In this document: positions 32,282-42,223 of the stretch, in pieces
Layout of the letters: each line of letters begins with the position of its first letter
Numbering within the stretch: the first letter of the stretch is position 1
Made by a program: the position numbers and the translations under genes
Source of the DNA: Companilactobacillus musae
Lineage (GTDB): Bacteria > Bacillota > Bacilli > Lactobacillales > Lactobacillaceae
Reading direction: 5' to 3'
NCBI RefSeq assembly: GCF_003967595.1
Contig: NZ_BIFW01000005.1
Location: forward strand, 153,116-217,115
DNA: 64,000 nt
Notes under the pieces: model-generated
Seen by the model: only the letters and a program-made list of their open reading frames with translations
Database searches by the model: none
What the model was told of the DNA's origin: nothing

Positions 32282-32321
32282 TAAAAGAGCCAGAAATCGT
32301 AATGATTTCTGACTCTTTTAT
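32282..32321. terminator. Bidirectional terminator
   Basis: A 16-bp stem (AAAAGAGCCAGAAATC with GATTTCTGACTCTTTT, one mismatch) lies between the convergent ORF at 31421 and asnA. Confidence 0.8.
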
Positions 32322-32352
32322 TAATATATTTTTACAGGGAAGGAACTAAATA

Positions 32353-33360
32353 TTATAGTAAGTGAATACCATTTTCATCACACTTTTTACGTAAGTCTTC
32401 AGGCCAAACTGCAGCTTGAACTTCACCGACGTGAGCTTTACCTAGTAGCAACATGCAGAGACGTGATTGTCCGATACCACCACCGATTGTATAAGGAAGT
32501 TTGCCAGCTAAAAGCATCTTGTGGAATGGTAGTGAAGCACGATCTTCAGCGTGAGCCATCTTTAGTTGTTCTTTCATTGATTCTTCAGAAACACGAATAC
32601 CCATACTTGAAATTTCAAGGGCGTGTTGTAAAGGTTCATACCAGAACAAGATATCACCGTTTAGTTTCCAGTCATCGTAATCAGGGGCACGACCGTCATG
32701 ACGTTTACCACTCTTCATGGGTCCACCGATTTGCATTAAGAAGACAGCACCGTATTCTTTACAGATAGCATCTTCACGTTCTTTAGGTGTCTTATCAGGC
32801 CATCTGTCTTCTAGTTCTTGAGTTGTAACGAAGTGAATTTCATCAGGTAAGTGATGAACAGCCTTAGGGAACTTGTACCAAACTTCATGTTCCATATGTT
32901 TGATAACTTTGAAGATTTGTTTAACAGTACTTTCCAAAGTTTCAGTTGTACGTTCATCTTTAGCAATGATTTTTTCCCAATCCCATTGGTCAACGTAGAT
33001 TGAGTGAATGTTATCAAGATCTTCATCTTTTCTGATAGCGTTCATGTTTGTGTAGATACCTTCGTGCATTCCAAAGTCATAACGTTTCAAAGCAAGACGT
33101 TTCCATTTAGCTAATGAGTGAACAATTTCGATTGTTTCGCCAGGAATACCCTTCATAGTGAAGGAAACAGGTGATTCAACACCATTAAGGTTATCATTCA
33201 AACCAGTACCTTTTTCGACCATCATTGGTGCTGATAGACGAGATAGGTTTAATTCTTTACCAAATTCATCTTGAAAAGTTTCACGGATGTATTGGATAGC
33301 CTTTTGTGTTTCTTTAACAGATAGTTTTGGATCGTAGTCCTTAGGTATAATCAAGTCCAT
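32353..33360 (-). CDS. asnA: Aspartate-ammonia ligase (asparagine synthetase A)
   Basis: A 335-residue class II aminoacyl-tRNA-synthetase-like enzyme that makes asparagine from aspartate, ammonia and ATP. Clear family blocks are [17 protein letters not shown] near the N-terminus, [30 protein letters not shown] and the C-terminal [19 protein letters not shown]. The length agrees with AsnA (about 330). An AGGAGAG site precedes the ATG. The leader upstream is a T-box riboswitch, so the gene is induced when tRNA-Asn is uncharged. It is monocistronic with a bidirectional terminator downstream. Confidence 0.96.
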   Translation of the reverse strand: MDLIIPKDYDPKLSVKETQKAIQYIRETFQDEFGKELNLSRLSAPMMVEKGTGLNDNLNGVESPVSFTMKGIPGETIEIVHSLAKWKRLALKRYDFGMHEGIYTNMNAIRKDEDLDNIHSIYVDQWDWEKIIAKDERTTETLESTVKQIFKVIKHMEHEVWYKFPKAVHHLPDEIHFVTTQELEDRWPDKTPKEREDAICKEYGAVFLMQIGGPMKSGKRHDGRAPDYDDWKLNGDILFWYEPLQHALEISSMGIRVSEESMKEQLKMAHAEDRASLPFHKMLLAGKLPYTIGGGIGQSRLCMLLLGKAHVGEVQAAVWPEDLRKKCDENGIHLL

Positions 33361-33427
33361 AATAATTCTCTCCTTAGTTCCTCTAGCGACTTTGGTCGTT
33401 TAGGTATTTTCTTTATGAATGCAAAAT

Positions 33428-33720
33428 AAAAAAGTCTTTCATCTCAGTTATTAAATTAATAATAACTGGGACGAAAGACTTTTCGCGGTACCACCCAAGT
33501 TGCCTATATAAAAATAGACCACCTCAACAAGAGCACTGACATGCTCCACCGATGGTAACGTACCGGTTAACGTCTGAACTTACTTTGACCGAAGTCATTT
33601 GAGCCAGAAACATAAGAAAGTGTTATTCAGAAATTCCATTTACTAATTGGGTTCTCACCATTCCCAACTCACTGTTAGTGTGGAAAAACTTACTCTTCTT
33701 TCTTGTCGTTTTTATCTTGT
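33428..33720 (-). promoter_or_regulatory. T-box leader of asnA, probably Asn-specific
   Basis: On the reverse strand the leader ends with the T-box core AACTTGGGTGGTACCGC (complement of 33485-33501), followed by a terminator hairpin (33428-33484) with a T run. The core would pair alternatively with the left arm to form the antiterminator. Upstream is a stem I with GAATAAC; AAC (complement of 33622-33624), followed by A, is the probable specifier codon, matching Asn. A candidate promoter (TTTACT-N16-TAATAT) lies at the complement of 33728-33755. Confidence 0.9.
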
Positions 33721-33846
33721 GACACTTATATTAGCATGTTTTTCAAAAAAGTAAATAATAAAATTTGATTTTTATTAATTTTGGCATTATTTATTAAAAC
33801 GCCTTTAATGTAGAAACTGTGTAAAAAAATTATAAAAATATGTGTC

Positions 33847-34332
33847 TTAAAGTATTAATTGATATAGTCTTGAGTCTCGATCAGGGTAGGGATATGAAGC
33901 ATTGAAATCCTTACTTGAGACTTGTTTAAAACCGTTTTTTTCATAGAAATAATGTGAACGAGTTTCATTTTCCGGCGTATCAAGGACGATTCTTTGAAAG
34001 GACTTTTGTTTAGCAAAGGTCAATAATTCTTGGTAAAGTTTTGCACCCAAATGATTAGGCTTTCCTCGATAGTCAGGATAAGTAAAGAGTTTCTTTAAAA
34101 CAGCAGTTTTAGAATCCAAGGGAAGTAGGGCAATACTACCGACCACATGATTATTTTCGAGAGCAATCCAGAAGTCGCCACCTTTTTGTTGATAGTAAGT
34201 ATCAATTTGAAAAATATCATTCTGTTCATACATCTTGATATTTAATTTGGCTTCGATATTTTGACAGTAATTAATTAGATCAACTAATTCGGCAAGGTAT
34301 TGGGGATTATTTTGATAAGAGATTATTTGCAT
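33847..34332 (-). CDS. GNAT family N-acetyltransferase
   Basis: A 161-residue GCN5-type acetyltransferase. The core strand VVGSIALLPLD is followed by the acetyl-CoA motif with YRGKPNHLGAKLYQ (a variant of Q/RxxGxG/A). The RIVLDTPENETRSHYFYEKN segment is motif B. The ATG at 34332 follows GAGGAACACC; a longer frame to 34377 lacks a site and would run into the flank of the repeat element. Its target is unknown. Confidence 0.82.
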   Translation of the reverse strand: MQIISYQNNPQYLAELVDLINYCQNIEAKLNIKMYEQNDIFQIDTYYQQKGGDFWIALENNHVVGSIALLPLDSKTAVLKKLFTYPDYRGKPNHLGAKLYQELLTFAKQKSFQRIVLDTPENETRSHYFYEKNGFKQVSSKDFNASYPYPDRDSRLYQLIL

Positions 34333-34371
34333 GGTGTTCCTCATTTTATAAACGTTTAATAAAAAGTTTTT

Positions 34372-34660
34372 ACTCAAGCTCGGTTACAGTATAAATTTGC
34401 CGTCCTCCGCAACAAAGAAAATTGGGCTGGAACGTAGTGGGCACGAATTTGAACCAATTGAAGTTCACAATTGTTTCAAATATCGGCCTTTATCTAAGTG
34501 ACTTCGTCACTAAGATAAATTTCACTACTGAGCCCATTTTCTTTGTTGCTCCGGACTAGTGTATTGCTTCGTCTATTAATTATTTTTAAATCCAACTATA
34601 AAAAATTCAGAGTATTTATTTGATTATATGAAATTAAAAAAGTTGTAACCGAACTTGAGT
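34372..34660. repeat. Structured intergenic repeat with outer inverted repeats (R3)
   Basis: The core at 34399-34560 has outer arms GTCCTCCGCAACAAAGAAAA and its partner ending CTCCGGAC, plus two internal hairpins (CGAATTTGAAC...GTTTCAAATATCG and TCTAAGTGAC...GTCACTAAGA). The whole is bounded by a 16-bp inverted repeat, ACTCAAGCTCGGTTAC (34372) and GTAACCGAACTTGAGT (34645), with one mismatch. This fits a small non-autonomous mobile element. Confidence 0.85.
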
Positions 34661-34808
34661 AAGGACTAATTAAAGTTTACCGACATTTTATCTATATGTA
34701 TAATTGATAATGTAAATACTAATTATCAAAATATTTGATAATGTATCAATGATGGGAAACCAGTTAGATATGGATTGTAAAAATTTTGATTGAAATGGGG
34801 GAAATATC

Positions 34809-35309
34809 ATGGACCAACAAGGTCTTACTGTAGGTACTTTTGAAGCTAGTATAAATAAAAAAAATGTCAATTTGACGGAGAAGAAAATTAATCCATACTA
34901 TAAAAAAGGATTCAAGATAAAAGAACGTTATTTATTAACTTGGAATCAAAAATTACATTTGAATGATACTGTTAAAATAAAGTTTCATCCAAGTGTAAAA
35001 ATTGATTTCTTAGAATTTGATGCGGATGAGTATGAACAATACATATGTTATGAAGATCAAAAACATAATTTTATTATGACTATTTGTGTAAAGGTTGGTC
35101 ATGATACGGAAGATAAAGACTTACTTGAGTATGGTGGATTAGGTGTAGGTGATTGGGGGACAGAGATAGAAGTAGCACTAAAAGATCAGGAAACTTTGGA
35201 TCAGGTCGCAAAGGGAATAGGCATCGCTTGGACCCAGTATGAAAATCTTAGTGAAGAAAGATATTCGTCATTGTTAGCACATGTTGATTTTGCCAGTGAA
35301 TGCCAATAA
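34809..35309 (+). CDS. Hypothetical protein, 166 residues
   Basis: Not recognised. A soluble 166-residue protein without signal or membrane segments. The first half is basic and beta-rich (FKIKERYLLTWNQKLHLND, VKIKFHPSVKIDFLEFD), the second acidic (YGGLGVGDWGTEIEVALKD). A GGGGG-type site precedes the ATG. It ends 17 bases before the LysR gene, so the two may be co-transcribed; a connection in function is unknown. Confidence 0.6.
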   Translation: MDQQGLTVGTFEASINKKNVNLTEKKINPYYKKGFKIKERYLLTWNQKLHLNDTVKIKFHPSVKIDFLEFDADEYEQYICYEDQKHNFIMTICVKVGHDTEDKDLLEYGGLGVGDWGTEIEVALKDQETLDQVAKGIGIAWTQYENLSEERYSSLLAHVDFASECQ

Positions 35310-35326
35310 TAGATAGGAAAGATGTC

Positions 35327-36175
35327 ATGGAAATTCGCGAATTACAAACATTTAAGGTTATTTATGAAACAAGAAACTTTTCTAAAGCTGCTGAAATATT
35401 AGGCTATACGCAGTCGACGGTTTCAATGCAGATAAAGAATTTGGAAAATGAATTAGGAACTAAACTATTTGAATATAAGAATCGGCAAGTGAATGTTACT
35501 GCTGCTGCGATGCAATTGTTGCCTTTGATAAATAAAACTTTGGAGAGTTTTTCTGATATTAAAGAATGGAATCAATCTGGTGAAACAGGAGTCTTGAAAA
35601 TTGCGGCTCCTGAATCGTTGACCATTTCTTTAGTAGCGCCAATGCTGCCTAAGTTTAAAGAACAATTTCCTCAAGTAGAAATTCAATTACAGAATGCGAC
35701 ATGTTTATATAATGAAGAAGCCTTGTTAAATGGGGAAGTCGATGTTGCCTTTATGATGTGGCCTAGTCGTCCTAGTAAAAAATTGATTGATCATGATCTT
35801 GGAGAACAGGAAATGGTTTTAGTTAGTTCGCGTAAACAAACTTTTCAACAAATATTAAATGATCAACAGGTTAATTTTATAATCAATGAGCCGGAATGCA
35901 GTTATCGTCATCAGTTTGAAACTGCAGTTTGGGAACAACATCAACGTCAATTTAAAACAATAAGTTTACCAAGTATTGCGGCAATTAAAGCTACTGTTGC
36001 AAATGGATTAGGTTTTAGTTATCTTCCATTAAATATGGTTCAGTCAGAAGTTGATTGTGGGGAATTATATATTATTAAAACTGATATCGTTAATCATGTT
36101 CATGGACATTTGTTAACGAGAAGTTATAAGGATAAATCTATGTTAATATCTAATTTCGTTAATCTATTCAATTAA
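35327..36175 (+). CDS. LysR-family transcriptional regulator
   Basis: A 282-residue regulator: LysR helix-turn-helix (FSKAAEILGYTQSTVSMQIK, residues 18-37), wing FEYKNRQVNVTAA, and an effector domain starting LKIAAPESLTISLVAPML. The start at 35327 follows AGGAAAGATGTC; the ATG at 35300 would overlap the preceding gene. The next gene in the same direction is a surface protein after a 95-bp gap with its own ribosome site, so a target is not evident from the context. Confidence 0.85.
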   Translation: MEIRELQTFKVIYETRNFSKAAEILGYTQSTVSMQIKNLENELGTKLFEYKNRQVNVTAAAMQLLPLINKTLESFSDIKEWNQSGETGVLKIAAPESLTISLVAPMLPKFKEQFPQVEIQLQNATCLYNEEALLNGEVDVAFMMWPSRPSKKLIDHDLGEQEMVLVSSRKQTFQQILNDQQVNFIINEPECSYRHQFETAVWEQHQRQFKTISLPSIAAIKATVANGLGFSYLPLNMVQSEVDCGELYIIKTDIVNHVHGHLLTRSYKDKSMLISNFVNLFN

Positions 36176-36270
36176 TAAAGGCATATATATTGAACTTTTA
36201 TAGAAAGTAATAAAATGATTTATTTCCTGAATTCCTTTAAGATTGTATAAAATCGAGAGGGGACAAGGAG

Positions 36271-38214
36271 ATGAAATGGAAAAAGAAGCTATTAATTGGG
36301 GCTTTAGTGAATGTTATTTTGATGGTTATAACTTTAAATATTAATCAGGATAATTTTAATAAGGATTCTGACACTCAAAATATAATTTCTAAACTTGTCC
36401 CTGATAATTTAACGGTTAAGGCCGAAGTGACACCATACCATCAACCTACATCCGATCCAATAATATTATTATTTATTTGGTTAACATCCGGTTATAATTT
36501 ACAACCAGAAAATCAATATACGTACGTCAACAACCCTAAAACTATGTATACAGATTCAGGAAGATCAGTGGTGGACGCTCTTTTAGGATTATTGTCAACG
36601 CCACATTATACGTGGTATCAATCGACTGATGGAAAAAATTGGACGCAAATGTCGCAAACGACCAAAGAACTTACAGTGACTCCCAGTAAAGTGGGGACGA
36701 TTTATTATCAACAGATGACCCGCTGGTATGGGTTAATACCAGGATTATTGGATACAATTGTTTATTCCAAAGTAGCATTTGTAACAGCTTTCCCTAGTCC
36801 GATTGAGGCAACTTCTTTGGACGTGATAGCTGAAAGTAATTATTTGTATAATAATCAATCCAGTGTAGACACGACTTATGTTGTAGGAACACCAACACCA
36901 TACAATGCAACTGGAAATATTACCTGGAAAGTAAACGATACTAGTTTAGCAACAGTTGATACTAGAACAGGTTTGGTGACTGCCAATACAACCGGAAAAT
37001 CTGGAACAGTAAGGGTAACTGGAACTATGACTAATAGCAATGGAACTAGTGTTAGTAATTATGTGGACATAAAAATTGGTGGGGGATTGGATGATCAAAC
37101 GGTAGATGAGGGTCAAAAAGCAACTTTTGAGGTTCAAGGGAATTTCGGTGAACCGCCAACAAATGTGGTCTGGCATAAAGTCGATGCTGCTAATAAAGAC
37201 ACGGTGGTAACTAATAGCAGTAGCAATAAATTAATATATACAACACCAAATACAGTTTACGCTACTGATAATGGAACCAAGTATTATGCGGTATTGACGA
37301 TTACTAGTGGTGATAGTACTACTACTGTAACTACCAATAGAGCTAACTTGAGCGTTAGAAAAAATGTTCTACCATCTTTGACGATTAATAATACGATTTT
37401 TAATAATAGTTATGATGATCACAATATTAGTAATACGCTTATTAATAATGTTTCAGAGAACGATCAGGTAAGCTATAAAGTAGATTTGAGCGATAGTAAT
37501 ATTAACTCCTCAATGTCAAAAGTGGATATAAGTTTTAAGCTACCGGCTACTTCAATAATTAACAATCTAAAATTAAATGGGCAGGATTTTGCAGATTATA
37601 GTTATACTTCAGATAGCAATGGCAAAAGTTCAACTTTGGTTGTGAAGAATATTAATTTTTCTACTATTAAGAAATATTCCTTAGAGGTGAACTCAACTAT
37701 TGGGGAAAATGATGATCCGTTGTTTTCTACAACAACTACTGTAGTAGGTTATGATGCTAATAATAGTGTAATTGGTAATTATAATGTCGGTGAATTGACT
37801 ATGAATTTTGCTGCCAACAGTATTAGTATGAAAGCCCAAGATTGGGACTATGGAAGTATCAATTCATATAATTCTAAGATTTTGTTAGATAGAAAAAAGA
37901 TTGAAAATGATCATTTAGAAGTAACTGATAATCGTCGTGAGAAAAAAGCTCTAAAATTATATTTAGCACAAAGTAATCCGTTTAAGTCAGGTGAAAATGT
38001 ATTGCCTTCAGAAATGAGATATTACCAAAAAGATGGAGGCTATAGTGTTCTTGATAGTACTGGAACTTTAGTTTCTGAAACTATTGAGGGCCAAACCTTA
38101 GGTTCAATAATGTGGTCAGATGATGAGGGACCAAAATTGTTTATTATGGATGGAATTTCTCAGGCTGGTAATTATAGTACAACTTTGGAGTGGTCATTAG
38201 TGGAATCAATTTAA
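36271..38214 (+). CDS. Secreted Ig-like/WxL-type surface protein
   Basis: A 647-residue secreted protein. A basic N-terminus and one hydrophobic segment (LLIGALVNVILMVITLNI) form the signal. The central part has a BIG2/Ig-like domain (TWKVNDTSLATVD, GKSGTVRVTG, about residues 190-270) and a second Ig-like domain with DDQTVDEGQKATFEVQG. The C-terminal 150 residues resemble a degenerate WxL domain, with DWDYGSIN, LKLYLAQ and the final LEWSLVESI. There is no lectin-like domain, unlike the two proteins at 23221 and 25636. It is probably bound to the cell wall. A strong terminator follows. Confidence 0.75.
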   Translation: MKWKKKLLIGALVNVILMVITLNINQDNFNKDSDTQNIISKLVPDNLTVKAEVTPYHQPTSDPIILLFIWLTSGYNLQPENQYTYVNNPKTMYTDSGRSVVDALLGLLSTPHYTWYQSTDGKNWTQMSQTTKELTVTPSKVGTIYYQQMTRWYGLIPGLLDTIVYSKVAFVTAFPSPIEATSLDVIAESNYLYNNQSSVDTTYVVGTPTPYNATGNITWKVNDTSLATVDTRTGLVTANTTGKSGTVRVTGTMTNSNGTSVSNYVDIKIGGGLDDQTVDEGQKATFEVQGNFGEPPTNVVWHKVDAANKDTVVTNSSSNKLIYTTPNTVYATDNGTKYYAVLTITSGDSTTTVTTNRANLSVRKNVLPSLTINNTIFNNSYDDHNISNTLINNVSENDQVSYKVDLSDSNINSSMSKVDISFKLPATSIINNLKLNGQDFADYSYTSDSNGKSSTLVVKNINFSTIKKYSLEVNSTIGENDDPLFSTTTTVVGYDANNSVIGNYNVGELTMNFAANSISMKAQDWDYGSINSYNSKILLDRKKIENDHLEVTDNRREKKALKLYLAQSNPFKSGENVLPSEMRYYQKDGGYSVLDSTGTLVSETIEGQTLGSIMWSDDEGPKLFIMDGISQAGNYSTTLEWSLVESI

Positions 38215-38216
38215 TT

Positions 38217-38278
38217 AAAATAAGCGCCTATAAGAGATCTGATATGTGTATCAGGATTTCTTATAGGCGCTTATTTTT
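38217..38278. terminator. Bidirectional terminator
   Basis: A perfect 18-bp stem (AAAATAAGCGCCTATAAG and its complement) with a loop that itself can pair lies between the convergent surface-protein and LysE genes. Confidence 0.88.
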
Positions 38279-38298
38279 ACGTTTAAATTTTCTTGAGA

Positions 38299-38913
38299 TC
38301 AGTGAATCAATAAGTATATGAAATTAATTAATAGTTTTCCACCATACAAAATAATGATGACACCACAAACTAAATTGATGATACGTAAGATTTTTGCGTT
38401 AAATTTATCTTTGAATTTGGAAACAATCAAACTTAAGAGAATAAACCATAATGCGGAAGCAATTCCTACACCTGCAATAAATATCGGATAACTATAAGTA
38501 GGTAAGGTAACTTGAAACGCTCCTAACATCATTGAACCGTCGATGATTGCTTGAGGATTGAACCAGATAACGACAAATGCTGATGAAATGGTTTTTAGAA
38601 GTGTCATTTCAGTGTCGGTTCCACTAATATCAGTCGTTTGGGATCGTAGTAGATTGATGCCCATATAAATTACAATTAAACTTCCGACCAAAAGAATCAC
38701 TAATTGTAACCACTCAAATTTTTTCATGATGGCGCCGATACCGAAGAAACAGGCAAAAGCTAAAGTGACATCGAAAAAAGTAATAATAAGAGCGGTTAAA
38801 AATGACTTACGTTTTGTTTGCGTTAGAGCAGCGTTGATGACAAATAAATTTGCCAAACCGATTGGAGCATCGTATGCAATTCCCATTGTTAATCCTTGTA
38901 GAAAAAATCCCAT
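38299..38913 (-). CDS. LysE-family amino acid exporter
   Basis: A 204-residue membrane protein with six hydrophobic segments. The family N-terminal motif is FLQGLTMGIAYDAPIGLANLF, with G-x-x-x-x-x-x-P-I-G, and the mid-protein VIWFNPQAIIDG block contains the conserved N-P-x-A-x-x-x. LysE/ArgO-type exporters remove excess basic amino acids; the substrate here is unknown. GGGGAATTATT precedes the ATG. It is monocistronic. Confidence 0.87.
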   Translation of the reverse strand: MGFFLQGLTMGIAYDAPIGLANLFVINAALTQTKRKSFLTALIITFFDVTLAFACFFGIGAIMKKFEWLQLVILLVGSLIVIYMGINLLRSQTTDISGTDTEMTLLKTISSAFVVIWFNPQAIIDGSMMLGAFQVTLPTYSYPIFIAGVGIASALWFILLSLIVSKFKDKFNAKILRIINLVCGVIIILYGGKLLINFIYLLIH

Positions 38914-38956
38914 GATAATAATTCCCCTTTAATAGTCTCAAATTAAACTGAAAGAA

Positions 38957-41839
38957 TTAGTCTTCTGTCAAAAAACGGTACAATCCCAAGTCAACTTCAT
39001 GTTCCAATCGCAAAACAAATTCAACTAGCTTAGTTGGCTTTCCATCAACATTTTCTTCCATAATATCCTTTGCACTAAGAACACGGGCAGATCCAAGGTA
39101 GTAGAAATCTTTACCATCAATTCTGTCATCGTTAGATTTTCGCACGAATAATTGGATCATCCCGAATTCTTTGTGATTGAGAATTTCACTCTCCACTGTG
39201 CTAGAAGTGGAACGACCACTTTTGGAGAACAAAGGTAAGGTCGAACGGTCCAAAAAAGTATTTTTATAAACCATCTTATTTTGAATTTTTTCAGTCTTCT
39301 TTAATGATATAAAGACAGGGAGAAAACGTCCGTCATCTCGCAATCCGTAACCACCAATATTGATGTAATTGGGCTCATGTTTCCAATTTAACATCTTAAT
39401 AATATCGGGACGATAATACTTTTCACCAATAGTAAATCTATTGTGATAGGTATCTGGATTCTGAGATATATTCCAAAGATTAGCGTCAAGTGCATCTTCA
39501 AAATAGATTTTAAATATCGGTGATTGTAGGAATTGTTGGAATTCAGAAGTGAATTTCCAGCTGTGTTCATCATGGTTGATCAATACCATTTGACCATACT
39601 TCTTTTGTTTTACTTTAGAAAAGTAAGTGAAATCTAGTACGGATGCCACGTTATCCAGAGTTTCCCCATCACAGAAAATCTTCTGATCTTTCAGTTCTGA
39701 TAAAATTTCATCATCGGTCAAGGTTTGCTTATCTAACAGTTGCTTTAATACCCAAGCTTCTACCGGACGTTTAGATACAGTGATTTCTGCAGAAATGAAT
39801 TTCAAAAATGAGTGCTGTTTCTCTGTAATTGAATTTGAAAAATCATCTTCAAATTTATTTTGCATATCATAAAGGGTCTCAAATTTATCGATTATATCGG
39901 GAACGTCAATACTGCCCATTTTGGCAAAATCCAATAGCATTGGCATACGAAGACCAATCTTATCTTTGAGACTTTGATAAGCAGCCTTGAAACGTTTCAT
40001 ATCATTCAAACGAGCCTTTGAGACAGAATCTAGAATTCTCTTGCGAGCGACTTCCTCAAAATGAATCGTTGAAACGCCGGAGATACTGGGACTAATGATT
40101 TGTTGGCGAATTTTTTCTTTATTATTAGTGTGCGAACGGTCAAATGCCATGGGAATCATATAATTCTCGTCATAATTACCGATAAAGTCTAAAATCGTAA
40201 CATATTCTTTATTGGCAAATTTACGTAGACCACGTCCTAATTGTTGTAAAAATATGATGCTGGATTTGGTTGGACGCATCATAACAATTTGATTGAGAAT
40301 CGGAATATCGACACCTTCATTAAAAATATCAACGGTTATGATATATTGCAGTTCACCCTTAGTTAATCGGTGAACTGCTTTTTCACGTGCCTCAACCGTG
40401 TCTTCGGCGGAAACAAATTGTGCCGTGATGCCTTTGTTCGTAAGCTTTGCAGCTAGTTCACGTCCTTCAGCAATTCGACTGACGAAAATCAAACCATGAA
40501 CGGCATCATTTCTAGGACCATAGTAATTAGTTTTAGCGATTATATAATTGACCCGTTCGTCAGATATCAGGTATTTCAAACTAGTTTTATCATCAATTAC
40601 TTCGCCGTCCTTTTCGTAATCAGTGACACCAATATAGTGAAAAGGCGTCAGCAGGTCATGATCTAATGAATCTAATAGTGAAATTTCATAAGCTAGATTA
40701 TAATCAAAGTATTCGTAAACATTGGTTCCATCGGTTCGTTCAGGAGTGGCAGTCATTCCTAGCATAAATTGCGGTTTGTAAAAGTTCATCAACCGTTGAT
40801 ACATGGTCTCTTTTTCGTCAAGATTGTTTTGACCAACTCGATGAGCCTCATCAATAATAATGTAGTCGAAAGCATCGGCACCTAGTTGTTCGCAAATTGA
40901 TTTTTTAGAAACCATGTTGATTGTGGCAAAAAGATAGCGAGCATTTAAATTCTTTTGATTACCACTAAGAATGCCATAATCACTATCAGGTCCACCTAAA
41001 ATTTCTTGAAAACTGGACATAGCTTTGCGCAGGATTTGTTCTCGATGGACGACAAATAACAGCCGTTTAGGTTGGAATTGTTGAACATCAAATGCTGCCA
41101 AATAAGTTTTTCCAGTTCCAGTTGCCGCAACGACCAATCCTTTTTTAGCATGTTGAACATCTCGGAGATGTTTTAGGGCTTGCAAAGCAGGTTCTTGCAT
41201 TTGGTTAGGAATAATTTGACCTAGTTTATTAGTTCTCTTCTTTTTGGAAGTTGGGTAGTTTGGCTGCCAATCGCTACGATATTCGTCGATCCACGATTTA
41301 GTCAAAGGAGTTGCTTGTTGCCAAAGGTTGTCTAACTCACTTTTGACGTTGCAAACTATTTCGCCACGATCAGTTGAAGTTACCCGTAGATTCCATTCAA
41401 AGTTCTTCTTCAAAGCATTCTGAGTTAAATTGGCGCTACCAATTACCAAGCTTTGATAGTCGTCGTGGTTAAAATAGTATGCTTTAGTGTGGAAACCATC
41501 TTGGTCTAAAATTCTGACATCAAGATTAGGAATCTGTAGTAGATCCTCAAAAACGCCAGGATTGTTAAAGCCAAGATAGGTTGAAGTGATGAGTTTTCCA
41601 TGAACACCACGGGTGGCAATGTCAGCAAGCGTGCTCTTGAGATCCAACAGTCCACCCGAAGTGACAAAAGCTACTGCAATCGTAAATGAAGTTGCATTAC
41701 GCAATTCGTCTTCTAATGTTTCGAGAACCGTGCCGTTTTGATTGGTTACCAACGCTGGTTGATAACGTGATAGTGATTGAATTGAGTTGTCAATAAAACC
41801 AAAGTTTATGCCTTGGTTGATTTCGTGATTAATATTCAT
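38957..41839 (-). CDS. PLD-nuclease/SF2-helicase/DUF3427 protein
   Basis: A 960-residue multidomain protein. The N-terminal phospholipase-D-like nuclease domain (about residues 40-190) carries His117/Lys119 (HTKAYYF) and GSANLT. An SF2 helicase core follows: Walker A ATGTGKT near residue 240, IIIDEAH near 330, GMTATPERTDG, and the motif VI region QQLGRGLRK near 535. The last 300 residues match DUF3427. Such proteins are common in lactobacilli and are thought to act on foreign or damaged DNA, but have no settled role. It lies immediately left of the DISARM-like island, transcribed away from it, and may be an independent defence gene. Confidence 0.85.
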   Translation of the reverse strand: MNINHEINQGINFGFIDNSIQSLSRYQPALVTNQNGTVLETLEDELRNATSFTIAVAFVTSGGLLDLKSTLADIATRGVHGKLITSTYLGFNNPGVFEDLLQIPNLDVRILDQDGFHTKAYYFNHDDYQSLVIGSANLTQNALKKNFEWNLRVTSTDRGEIVCNVKSELDNLWQQATPLTKSWIDEYRSDWQPNYPTSKKKRTNKLGQIIPNQMQEPALQALKHLRDVQHAKKGLVVAATGTGKTYLAAFDVQQFQPKRLLFVVHREQILRKAMSSFQEILGGPDSDYGILSGNQKNLNARYLFATINMVSKKSICEQLGADAFDYIIIDEAHRVGQNNLDEKETMYQRLMNFYKPQFMLGMTATPERTDGTNVYEYFDYNLAYEISLLDSLDHDLLTPFHYIGVTDYEKDGEVIDDKTSLKYLISDERVNYIIAKTNYYGPRNDAVHGLIFVSRIAEGRELAAKLTNKGITAQFVSAEDTVEAREKAVHRLTKGELQYIITVDIFNEGVDIPILNQIVMMRPTKSSIIFLQQLGRGLRKFANKEYVTILDFIGNYDENYMIPMAFDRSHTNNKEKIRQQIISPSISGVSTIHFEEVARKRILDSVSKARLNDMKRFKAAYQSLKDKIGLRMPMLLDFAKMGSIDVPDIIDKFETLYDMQNKFEDDFSNSITEKQHSFLKFISAEITVSKRPVEAWVLKQLLDKQTLTDDEILSELKDQKIFCDGETLDNVASVLDFTYFSKVKQKKYGQMVLINHDEHSWKFTSEFQQFLQSPIFKIYFEDALDANLWNISQNPDTYHNRFTIGEKYYRPDIIKMLNWKHEPNYINIGGYGLRDDGRFLPVFISLKKTEKIQNKMVYKNTFLDRSTLPLFSKSGRSTSSTVESEILNHKEFGMIQLFVRKSNDDRIDGKDFYYLGSARVLSAKDIMEENVDGKPTKLVEFVLRLEHEVDLGLYRFLTED

Positions 41840-42223
41840 AAGGTACTTCCGTTGGTAATTGATTTGATGTGATTAGTATAACAGAAGTAAAATCGAGAAA
41901 AATCATGGAGATTTTTACAATCTTAATCCATGTTTTTTATTTGAGAAAAATGCTTGATAACAGATTATTGATACGATTTAATAGCAGACTACCTCCTTGA
42001 AAAAAATGAATTTTTGAATAAATTCTATATCATATTAATCAGTTTAAGGATTTTTCAGCACAATCAATCGTAAAATTTGAATCGACCTAATTGAATTATT
42101 TTTGCCGGTAGTCTAAATAATTTGTGATCTTAGAGTTTTTGAATTTGCTAGCGACTTTCCAGTTTATACACTTTGTATTATTTTGGAATTTAAAGTACTC
42201 AACATAGTTCTAGGAGAATCTAC

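Noticed and set aside
32463..32768. Open frames inside asnA, pepN, lectin-like genes and others on other strands
   Set aside because: They are shadows of well-supported genes, have no ribosome sites, and encode low-complexity or unmatched products.
38957..41839. Calling the PLD-helicase gene drmC
   Set aside because: DrmC is a small single-domain PLD protein encoded after drmB. This protein is 960 residues with helicase and DUF3427 domains, transcribed away from the island.
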